A stretch of 64,000 bases of DNA, from the NCBI GenBank assembly GCA_964016885.1, contig OZ024743.1, forward strand, positions 77,456,541-77,520,540, given 5' to 3'. The notes below the pieces were generated by a model that did not search any database, was not told the origin of the DNA, and was given only the letters and a program-made list of their open reading frames with translations. Positions 38,397 through 50,300 of this stretch are shown one piece after another. Within the stretch, counting starts at the first letter, position 1. The number at the start of each line of letters is the position of its first letter. Both the position numbers and the translations under genes were made by a program. Origin of the DNA: Eledone cirrhosa. Taxonomy: Eukaryota; Mollusca; Cephalopoda; Octopoda; Eledonidae.

Positions 38397-41300
38397 CATA
38401 CACTTAACATGTGTGCACGACCTTAGGTTTCAGTGTCCTGTTATGGCCACCACTGTAGATTGGAAGAGCTGGCCCCTCGTCAGGCACTCGGTAAAAAAAA
38501 AAAAGAAACTTTATTTATACTAAATAAGCTCTTTTGTAATAGATTAAGCATTGTTTTCCTAGATCTTTTATCTACGGATTTCCTGCACATACACAGACAT
38601 CTACACACATATACGTACACGCTTACACACAATCATCTACACACACCTGCCTGTAGATACACTCATAGACACTCATTCAACACACGTGATAATACACAGA
38701 CACACTCACATACATAGAGCATACAGAAAAAGCCCACACGTACACACACAAAACCAAAACATGGCAGACTTCATTTTACAAGACACTGGGACACATATTT
38801 AAGCCATGCACATCTACCAATTTCTCTCCTTCAACAGACACACAACTACATCCCCCCCCCCTCCTGCCTAGACCTTTCACACCCACCCTACATTATATAT
38901 ATATATATATATATATATATACTTACGGTAAACATTGATGCAATTCAATTAAAGCACTCAACGCATTTTTTCCACATAGGAGTGACAGAGTATATTTAGA
39001 ATGAGAAAATAGGAAGTAGTTTCAGATGTTAAAGTCCTTTATTGATAATGCTGTGATACATATTTCAATGACGACAGTGGCCACATGATTCCGTGTACCC
39101 AGTGCCATGACATCATTAGACAGCTTTTTACATAATAAGGTTACGTTCCCAAAGCAATCCAAAGTGAAACGACAAGGGAACGGACAAAGCGGGTGTTCTT
39201 GAATCCTTCACAATGGAACGGGCGAAGGATTCAAGCACTGGGTACACGGAATCGTGTGGCCACTGTCATTATTGAAATATGTATCACAGCATTATCAAGG
39301 TTTTTAACATCTGAAACTACTTCGCATTTTCTTATTCTATATACAGGGTGCGGACGATATTTGTTCGCAAGATTACTGTCTAGGAAAAAATAACACAGTA
39401 GTTTTATTTTTTAAGATATATTTATCAAACTTGGGTCAGTTTCTTTTCATGACTTGTTCTTTCGATCTCACCCGATAAACCCGCCATTGGCTTTGATGAC
39501 GGCCTCGGAACCGGCTACAGGCCTTCGTCACTGTCCCCTGACTTAGGCCCGTAAAGGCACTTGTGATCCTGGCCTTCAGATCGTCTTTCGTATTGCAGCT
39601 AGATCTGTTGGTGTCTCGTTCCACTGTGCCCCACACAAAGAAGTCGAGGGAGTTGCAGTCAGGCGAGCTGGGAGGCCAGATGTCAGGTGAAGTGTGGTTG
39701 ACGAAGTTCTCTGACAGCCAGGGTTGGGTCTTTCGGCTGGTATGGCAGGGCACTGAGTCTTGCTGCCACACATACGGCCTACCTGCAGCTACCTGGTCGA
39801 TCCAGGGGTTTACTACCTCGCTCAGAACGCGGATGTAGCCATCGGTATTCAGCTTGAGGCCCTCAGGCAAGCAGTGAGGTGGCATGACGTCACCTTGACT
39901 GCTGATGACACCTAAGACCAATGTTGTCGCTGGAAACTTTGTCTGCATGACTCTGGGCACATCTTTGGACGAGACAGCGAGCCACCTGTTGTTCTGAGAG
40001 TTGATCTTCTGGTCTTGGCAGAAGTTTTTCTCGTCGGAGAAAAACCACAGCATGTCTGGCTCCAGTGGGTGTTTCAACTTGTTGATCAGCTTCTTTGCGT
40101 GCTTCAGTCGCTTTTCTTGCATCGCTTTTGACAGAAATTGTCCTTTCTTCATCTTGTATGAAATGTAGCAAATGTCTTCATGTACCACCAGCCTAATGAG
40201 CTTTTCATCCACGCCTTTCTCCCTTGCAATGGCACGCATCGACTTGCTAGGTTCATTGTTGATGATATCCTGAACTTCAGCGATGAACTTGGGCGTTCTG
40301 AAGGCGTCAGATCGTCGATCATGTGTTTTCCTCTCTGATGTTGCTTCGTAGTCGAATCCTGAATCTTCCAATTCCTTTCTGACCTTTTCCACCATTCTCC
40401 TGCTGACGCTGAGAAAGTCTGAAATTTCCTAATTTGTCCTCCCGGCGTGGATTCCAAGAAGAACTCCGTGTCTCTTCCACAAATTTGGAGGTTCAAAATT
40501 ATTCATAATCAATTATTCTGAAAATAAATAATGGGAATATAGTCACTGTTTTTATGAAGACAAGAGTGAGAACGGAAGTAAAAAAAATTTGCATAAAATT
40601 AGCAGTTGAAAATTGCGAACAAATATCGTCCACACCCTGTATATATATATATATATATATATATATTGGCTTAGTGGTTAGAGCATTCGCCTTGCAATCG
40701 AAAGGTTGTGAGTTCAATTCTCAGACCAGATGATGTGTTCTTTCCTTGAGCAAGACACTTTATTTCACATTGCTCCAGTTTACTCAGCTGTAGAAATGAG
40801 AAGATAGGACTGGGGTCCCTATCATTCCACTGTAAAGTGGTCGTGGAGGGGCCATGGCAAAAAAGCACTCAGCCCACACTGTAAAGTGGACGTGTAGGCG
40901 CCATGGCAAAAAATCACCCACCACTCACTGTAAATGAGGTTGGTATTAGGAAGGGCAATCAGCTGTAGAAATGAGGCCAGAATCAGTTCCCATCCCACCC
41001 TTGCAAGCAGGGAAAAGCGGACATAAAATGATGATGATGATGATCATCATCATCATCGTTTAATGTGCATCTTCCACTCTAGCATGGGTTAGACGGGAGT
41101 TGTGCCACTTGAGGCAAGGTTGGTCGGGTGACCGTGTCTTGCTATATATATATATATATTTTAATTTTCTTCCCTATCCTTCTCTAACTACTGTTACGTG
41201 TATCTGTTCTCTCCTTATCCAAACTTTCCTGAAGAAGGACTTCTGTCCGAAACGTCGAAATCTCCTCCAGTTCCAGCAAGCCTAATATAACTGTAAAATT

Positions 41301-44300
41301 ATCTCCTGTGTTTTGTTTCATTTATTAATTATATGTATCATCATCATCATCATTTTACGTCCCCTTTTCCCTGCTTGCAAGGGTGGGATGGGAACTGATT
41401 CTGGCTTGATTTCTACAGCTGGATGCCCTTCCTAACACCAACCTCATTTACAGTGAATGCTGAGTGCTTTTTTTCTGTGGTGCCTACACGTCCACTTTAC
41501 AGTGTGGGCTGAGTGCTTTTTTGCCGTCGCACCTCCACGACCACTTTGCAGTGGAATGATAAGGACCCCAGCCCCTATCATCTAATTTTTACAGCTGAGT
41601 AAACTGGAGCAATGTGAAATAAAGTGTCTTGCTCAAGGAAACAACACATCACCCGGTCTGAGAATTGAACTGACAACCTTTCAATTGCAAGGCCAATGCT
41701 CTAAGCCATATAATAAAAAACAACCAAAGTTGTTGTACATTTAATTGAACAATTTCACCAGGCTAAATAAGAACATGTAGTATGTTCTCATTGAAATCCA
41801 ACTCATCAGGATCTACAAAATATATTCAAATTAACATTAACAAGATATTGCCTTCTGTTGTCCATATAAACTGGTGTAAATGTCATGATGACCTAGCGAC
41901 GACCTATGGTTAAAGGGAGATAACCACACTGTTTGGAGAGGACCTACGAAGAGTGGAAAGAAATGAAGCTTCCATTCTTCAATGGATGTATAATAGTAAT
42001 ATACATGAATGGCAAAACATAAGAAGAATCAGATGTAATGTGCAGGGGAGGAGATTGTGTTGGTATGGACATGGGATGCTGTATAAAAAGGTGCAGGGTG
42101 CTCAAAGTTGATGGAAGTTGTGGTGTAGGAAGACTTGGGATTGCACTCTTGAAGGCAATCACAGGATTGAGATCTCTGGTGTTATGCAATAATACAGAAA
42201 ACCCACCTTCTAGTGAACACAGGTTGAAGCATACAACTTGTGTGCACTACTTTCTCCCCCCCCCCCTTTCGTACATCTTCACATCCTAACACTCCACACA
42301 CCAATCACCACCCAAACACACTGTAAAGTGGTCGTATTGGTGACATGACAAAAAACACCTAGTCCACACTGTAAAGTGGTTATGTAGGAGTCATGACAAA
42401 AAGCACCCAGTCCACTCTGTAAAGTGGTCATGTAGGTGTCATGACAAAAAGCACCCAGTCCACTCTGTAAAGTGGTTATGTAGGTGTCATGACAAAAAAC
42501 ACCCAGTCCACACTGTAAAGTGGTTATGTAGGTGTCATGACAAAAAACACCCAGTTCACACTGTGAAGTGGTTATGTAGGTGTCATGACAAAAAGCACCC
42601 AGTTCACTCTGTAAAGTGGTCATGTAGGTGTCATGACAAAAAACACCCAGTCCACACTGTAAAGTGGTTATGTAGGTGTCATGACAAAAAGCACCCAGTC
42701 CACTCTGTAAAGTGGTTATGTAGGAGTCATGACAAAAAGCACCCAGTCCACACTGTAAAGTGGTCATGTAGGTGTCATGACAAAAAGCACCCAGTCCACT
42801 CTGTAAAGTGGTTATGTAGGTGTCATGACAAAAAACACCCAGTCCACACTGTAAAGTGGTTATGTAGGTGTCGTGACAAAAAGCACCCAGTCCACACTGT
42901 AAAGTGGTTATGTAGGAGTCATGACAAAAAGCACCCAGTCCACACTGTAAAGTGGTTATGTAGGTGTCACGACAAAAAGCACCCAGTCCACTCTGTAAAG
43001 TGGTTATGTAGGTGTCACGACAAAAAGCACCCAGTCCACACTGTAAAGTGGTTATGTAGGAGTCATGACAAAAAGCACCCAGTCCACACTGTAAAGTGGT
43101 TATGTAGGTGTCACGACAAAAAGCACCCAGTCCACACTGTAAAGTGGTTATGTAGGTGTCACGACAAAAAGCACCCAGTCCACTCTGTAAAGTGGTTATG
43201 TAGGTGTCACGACAAAAAGCACCCAGTCCACACTGTAAAGTGGTTATGTAGGAGTCACGACAAAAAGCACCCAGTCCACACTGTAAAGTGGTTATGTAGG
43301 TGTCACGACAAAAAGCACCCAGTCCACTCTGTAAAGTGGTTATGTAGGTGTCACGACAAAAAGCACCCAGTCCACACTGTAAAGTGGTTATGTAGGAGTC
43401 ATGACAAAAAGCACCCAGTCCACTCTGTAAAGTGGTCATGTAGGTGTCATGACAAAAAGCACCCAGTCCACTCTGTAAAGTGGTTATGTAGGTGTCATGA
43501 CAAAAAACACCCAGTCCACACTGTAAAGTGGTTATGTAGGTGTCATGACAAAAAACACCCAGTTCACACTGTGAAGTGGTTATGTAGGTGTCATGACAAA
43601 AAGCACCCAGTTCACTCTGTAAAGTGGTCATGTAGGTGTCATGACAAAAAACACCCAGTCCACACTGTAAAGTGGTTATGTAGGTGTCATGACAAAAAGC
43701 ACCCAGTCCACTCTGTAAAGTGGTTATGTAGGAGTCATGACAAAAAGCACCCAGTCCACACTGTAAAGTGGTCATGTAGGTGTCATGACAAAAAGCACCC
43801 AGTCCACTCTGTAAAGTGGTTATGTAGGTGTCATGACAAAAAACACCCAGTCCACACTGTAAAGTGGTTATGTAGGTGTCGTGACAAAAAGCACCCAGTC
43901 CACACTGTAAAGTGGTTATGTAGGAGTCATGACAAAAAGCACCCAGTCCACACTGTAAAGTGGTTATGTAGGTGTCACGACAAAAAGCACCCAGTCCACT
44001 CTGTAAAGTGGTTATGTAGGTGTCACGACAAAAAGCACCCAGTCCACACTGTTAAGTGGTTATGTAGGAGTCATGACAAAAAGCACCCAGTCCACACTGT
44101 AAAGTGGTTATGTAGGTGTCACGACAAAAAGCACCCAGTCCACACTGTAAAGTGGTTATGTAGGTGTCACGACAAAAAGCACCCAGTCCACTCTGTAAAG
44201 TGGTTATGTAGGTGTCACGACAAAAAGCACCCAGTCCACACTGTAAAGTGGTTATGTAGGAGTCATGACAAAAAGCACCCAGTCCACACTGTAAAGTGGT

Positions 44301-47300
44301 TATGTAGGTGTCACGACAAAAAGCACCCAGTCCACTCTGTAAAGTGGTTATGTAGGTGTCACAACAAAAAGCACCCAGTCCACACTGTAAAGTGGTTATG
44401 TAGGTGTCGTGACAAAAAGCACCCAGTCCACACTGTAAAGTGGTTATGTAGGAGTCATGACAAAAAGCACCCAGTCCACACTGTAAAGTGGTTATGTAGG
44501 TGTCACGACAAAAAGCACCCAGTCCACACTGTAAAGTGGTTATGTAGGTGTCACGACAAAAAGCACCCAGTCCACTCTGTAAAGTGGTTATGTAGGTGTC
44601 ATGACAAAAAGCACCCAGTCCACACTGTAAAGTGGTTGAGTTGGTGACAGAAATTAAGTTTCTTTGGTTTGATCTAATGGTGGTCTTCTTACTTTAGCAT
44701 AGAAAAACTTCCTCAATAAAAATAAAAGTTTAAAAAATGTCTCGTCTAATCCATGCCAATATGGAAAAGTGGATTGGATATAAAAAATTAAGGTTATGAT
44801 GCCAAATGTCTTTTCCCTTGTTCAGCATTGGATAGAGAATTTTTTTGTCAAAGAGTTGATAAAATCTGATTTGAAATTAAAAACAAAAATAAATTAAATT
44901 TATGCTTTTGCCGTTTTGTCTGAGGGGCACAGCCTCAATACAGCAACACCCTAGGCCCAGAGCCCATCACCCTCTCCCTTCCCTCTTCTTTCCCTTCTTT
45001 TCCATTTTCATAACCACAAAAGACACTTGAATATTCAATGTAAATCTGTGTTGTGTATTGAGTACTGTTTTTATTTGCTTATATATGTTCAATATTTGAA
45101 TAAACCTTAAATTATATTTTTGTCTAGAAATTTAAAAAGCAGTGAATGGATTGACCTGGACCATTTGAAACAAATGGTTTTAGAAAATCTTACTATCATC
45201 GATGTAAGTATAACTTACGTAGTATTATTTTACCGGTTTCAGTCATTAAACAGTGGTCATGCTGGGGCACCATTGCTTGGTGCCCCAAAGATTTTGTTTG
45301 ACCATGAAGGTGTGTGGCTTTGTGGTAAGTGTGTTAGACTTACGATCATAGTGTTGTGGGTTTGATTCCTGGACTGGTTTGTGTGTACATTTCACATTGC
45401 TCCAGTCTACTCAGCTGAAAATAAGTACCAGCAATAGCTAGGGGTTTAACCCTGCAATGGATTGGTGTCCTGTCCAGGGAAGAATCTTGTACTCTTAGTT
45501 GCTTCATGCCAAAATCTAGGATAAGCACCAGCCTGATGAACCTCTTGGCTCGCGACAGACTTTAGTTGAATCTTCGTAGGTCTTCTGCATGCAATGCCCA
45601 GGTCCTATTGCCATGCAACATTGCTGTTCGTATACATGCATCATACTGTCTGTCTTTCATTTTGAGGAAAAAACCTTTTGTAGTTGGTAGAGGTAGTAAC
45701 TCCTTGAACTTTCTCCAACCTTTTCTCACTTTGGCTACTGTGCTTTTGGAACACTCTCCTCCACTGCTAATTTAGTCACCCAGGTAACAGAAACTATCTA
45801 CAACTTCTACAGAGCCCTCTGGCCATTTGAGGGTGATTGTGTTCTGAGAGCTCTTGCTACTTACTGCTGCTGTACATCGGTCACATGTAAAACATTCTTT
45901 GTTAGCCTACTTCAGATTCCACTACAACTCTTGTGTACCCATGGTTTGCATTTGAGACATAGGATGTAATTTCTACCTCCTTCTTTTCTATGCACTGAGC
46001 AAGGCCATTTCCCTGAGGGGACCTGGGCTCTGTTTTTAGTCTTTACCAAGTTGACTAAGACCTTTTGATTCTAGGCCAATGCTTCCAGGTTTGGAATTCC
46101 TTCTCTAATTCAGCCATAGATTCAGCTATAAGGGTTAGTCCATCAGCATACAGAAGTTCCCATGGGCAGCCAGTTTTAAACTCCTCCGTTTAGCCTGCAG
46201 GACAATAATAAACAGGAGAGAGCTAAGAACTGAGCCCTGACGGACACCAACCTGCACACTAAATCCTTCACTATAGTCATTGTTAATTCTAACCTTGCTG
46301 TTCCTCTATACGTGGCTTGTATGTACAGCCATCACAAGCCACTCGTCTACTCCTAAGATCACTCCTGTACGTCTGGTCTTGGACTGTGACAACCTGTCCA
46401 ACCCATGTCACATATAGGGGACAAGGCCACTAGGGTCCACATATAGGGGAACAATACAAAGACAGTGGGGGGAGGGGGTTTACAATAAAATCAAGTAAAA
46501 ACAATAAGATTACAACAATAAACATTCTCCAATAGGAGAACCACCCAGGGTGACTCAAGTACCCCACCAATCCTGAACCACTTGACGCTTGAAGGGCAGC
46601 CAGGAAGGGCACTCCTCTCTTCCAGCAGCCTACAGGAGCATGGTCAAATAATAAACCCACCACCACCCCCTACTGTTGTAATTATCTCTGATATTATTAT
46701 TATTGTTGTTATTGCAGTACAACTACTTTATTAGGCTAATGGAGCGTCTTGTGGTCCAACAATTCAGCTACACGGAAGAGGAATTCATTTTAAAATACAG
46801 AAAGAAATTTGAAAACCAACTTTCACAGATTCAGTTGGAAACAGTAAGTTGTGTTAACCCTTTAGCATTTAAACCAGCCATATCTGGCCAGAATTCTCTC
46901 ACATCTTTCTCTTCAAACTGGTTGTAACTGGTCCCTCATACAGATTTTTAGGTATTGTTCTCAACATAAATAATATCATATTGTCATAGATTCAATATTA
47001 TATGTGATATTATATGAAATAAAGCTTTTACCACTAAAATACAATAGTATATATAGAGTAATGTAAATGCTAAAGGGTTAAAATATTGGATTTGACATTT
47101 CTAAACAGTCGTCTCATGTATAGTATGAAGGGATTTAATGTGGAGTTGACTCCTACTTTTGTAGTCTCGAGTCCCAAATAATAGAGGGGGGTGTTAGAAA
47201 ATCAGTAATTTTTCTAGGTTGTCTCCATTGATTTTTAAAAACCAGAATTAGTTGTTTAGTTTACATATTGAGACACCAAACCATCCTATTTTTTTTTATA

Positions 47301-50300
47301 ACATATCGGATTTCTTGTAATGTATTTTTTTGTTATTTTTTTAAGAAAAAAATTGAAAAATGAATAGATTGGGACCCGAGAGTGATTCTAAATCTGATTT
47401 TGTTCAGTAAGTTTACACCTTGTGTTACTACATCTGTGACTTACATGAAACATGCATAGAATGTTAAAAATATCCTCCATTATATTACAGATACTTCTCA
47501 GACTCAGAGAATATCAAATATTGGGTTATGGCACATGTCTAACACTGGGTTATGGCACATGTCTAACACTGGGGTATGGCACATGTGTAACACTGGGTTA
47601 TGGCACATGTGTAACACTGGGTTATGGCACATGTGTAACACTGGGTTATGGCACATGTCTAACACTGGGGTATGGCACATGTCTAACACTGGGATATGGC
47701 ACATGTGTAACACTGGGTTATGGCACATGTCTAACACTGGGGTATGGCACATGTCTAACACTGGGATATGGCACATGTGTAACACTGGGTTATGGCACAT
47801 GTCTAACACTGGGGTATGGCACATGTCTAACACTGGGATATGGCACATGTGTAACACTGGGTTATGGCACATGTGTAACACTGGGTTATGGCACATGTCT
47901 AACACTGGGGTATGGCACATGTCTAACACTGGGGTATGGCACATGTCTAACACTGGGGTATGGCACATGTCTAACACTGGGATATGGCACATGTGTAACA
48001 CTGGGTTATGGCACATGTCTAACACTGGGGTATGGCACATGTGTAACACTGGGTTATGGCACATGTGTAACACTGGGGTATGGCACATGTCTAACACTGG
48101 GGTATGGCACATGTCTAACACTGGGATATGGCACATGTGTAACACTGGGTTATGGCACATGTGTAACACTGGGTTATGGCACATGTCTAACACTGGGGTA
48201 TGGCACATGTCTAACACTGGGGTATGGCACATGTCTAACACTGGGTTATGGCACATGTGTAACACTGGGTTATGGCACATGTGTAACACTGAGGTATGGC
48301 ACATGTGTAACACTGGGGTATGGCACATGTGTAACACTGGGGTATGGCACATGTGTAACACTGGGGTATGGCACATGTGTAACACTGGGTTATGGCACAT
48401 GTGTAACACTGGAGTATGGCACATGTGTAACACTGGGTTATGGCATATGTGTAACACTGAGGTATGGCACATGTCTAACACTGGGGTATGGCACATGTCT
48501 AACACTGGGGTATGGCACATGTCTAACACTGGGGTATGGCACATGTGTAACACTGGGGTATGGCACATGTCTAACACTGAGGCATGGCACATGTGTAACA
48601 CTGGGGTATGGCACATGTCTAACACTGGGGTATGGCACATGTGTAACACTGGGGTATGGCACATGTGTAACACTGGGGTATGGCACATGTCTAACACTGG
48701 GGTATGGCACATGTCTAACACTGGGATATGGCACATGTGTAACACTGGGTTATGGCACATGTGTAACACTGGGTTATGGCACATGTCTAACACTGGGGTA
48801 TGGCACATGTCTAACACTGGGGTATGGCACATGTCTAACACTGGGATATGGCACATGTGTAACACTGGGTTATGGCACATGTCTAACACTGGGGTATGGC
48901 ACATGTCTAACACTGGGATATGGCACATGTGTAACACTGGGTTATGGCACATGTCTAACACTGGGGTATGGCACATGTCTAACACTGGGATATGGCACAT
49001 GTGTAACACTGGGTTATGGCACATGTGTAACACTGGGTTATGGCACATGTCTAACACTGGGGTATGGCACATGTCTAACACTGGGGTATGGCACATGTCT
49101 AACACTGGGTTATGGCACATGTGTAACACTGGGTTATGGCACATGTGTAACACTGAGGTATGGCACATGTGTAACACTGGGGTATGGCACATGTGTAACA
49201 CTGGGGTATGGCACATGTGTAACACTGGGGTATGGCACATGTGTAACACTGGGGTATGGCACATGTGTAACACTGGGTTATGGCACATGTGTAACACTGG
49301 AGTATGGCACATGTGTAACACTGGGTTATGGCATATGTGTAACACTGAGGTATGGCACATGTCTAACACTGGGGTATGGCACATGTCTAACACTGGGGTA
49401 TGGCACATGTCTAACACTGGGGTATGGCACATGTGTAACACTGGGGTATGGCACATGTCTAACACTGAGGCATGGCACATGTGTAACACTGGGGTATGGC
49501 ACATGTCTAACACTGGGGTATGGCACATGTCTAACACTGGGGTATGGCACATGTGTAACACTGGGGTATGGCACATGTGTAACACTGGGGTATGGCACAT
49601 GTCTAACACTGGGGTATGGCACATGTCTAACACTGGGGTATGGCACATGTGTAACACTGGGGTATGGCACATGTGTAACACTGGGGTATGGCACATGTGT
49701 AACACTGGGGTATGGCACATGTCTAACACTGGGGTATGGCACATGTCTAACACTGGGGTATGGCACATGTGTAACACTGGGTTATGGCACATGTCTAACA
49801 CTGGGGTATGGCACATGTCTAACACTGGGGTATGGCACATGTGTAACACAGGGTTTTGGCACAAGAAGGGTAGTTGAATGCTCACTTACATCAAGGGTTG
49901 GTTTTAACTCAAGAGTTGACACTCAATCTCTATCTTGTGTTAGTTGACACTCAATCTATATCTTCTGTTAGTTGACACTCAATCTCTATCTTGTGTTAGT
50001 TGACAGTCAATCTATATGTTGTGTTAGTTGACAGTCAATCTATAGGTTGTGTTAGTTGTCAGTCAATCTATAGGTTGTGTTAGTTGTCAGTCAATCTATA
50101 TGTTGTGTTAGTTGACAGTCAATCTATATGTTGTGTTAGTTGACAGTCAATCTATATCTTCTGTTAGTTGACACTCAATCTCTATCTTGTGTTAGTTGAC
50201 AGTCAATCTATATGTTGTGTTAGTTGACAGTCAATCTATAGGTTGTGTTAGTTGACAGTCAATCTATATGTTGTGTTAGTTGTCAGTCAATCTATAGGTT

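Noticed and set aside
39436..40395. Host gene of viral or bacterial origin
   Set aside because: The frame sits inside mariner ends with TA duplications and has the mariner catalytic triad.
40666..40735. Genuine tRNA gene
   Set aside because: A and B boxes are good but the sequence continues into a SINE body and LINE-like tail, and the 3' acceptor half does not pair with the 5' end.
42563..44647. 694-codon plus frame and 498-codon minus frame of 16-residue repeats
   Set aside because: Produced by a 48-bp tandem array inside an MRPS9 intron; both strands are open because the period is a multiple of 3 and the unit lacks stops.
47452..49947. Overlapping frames of 780-831 codons on both strands
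   Set aside because: Same artefact from a 24-bp array; four frames open at once is not how real genes look.
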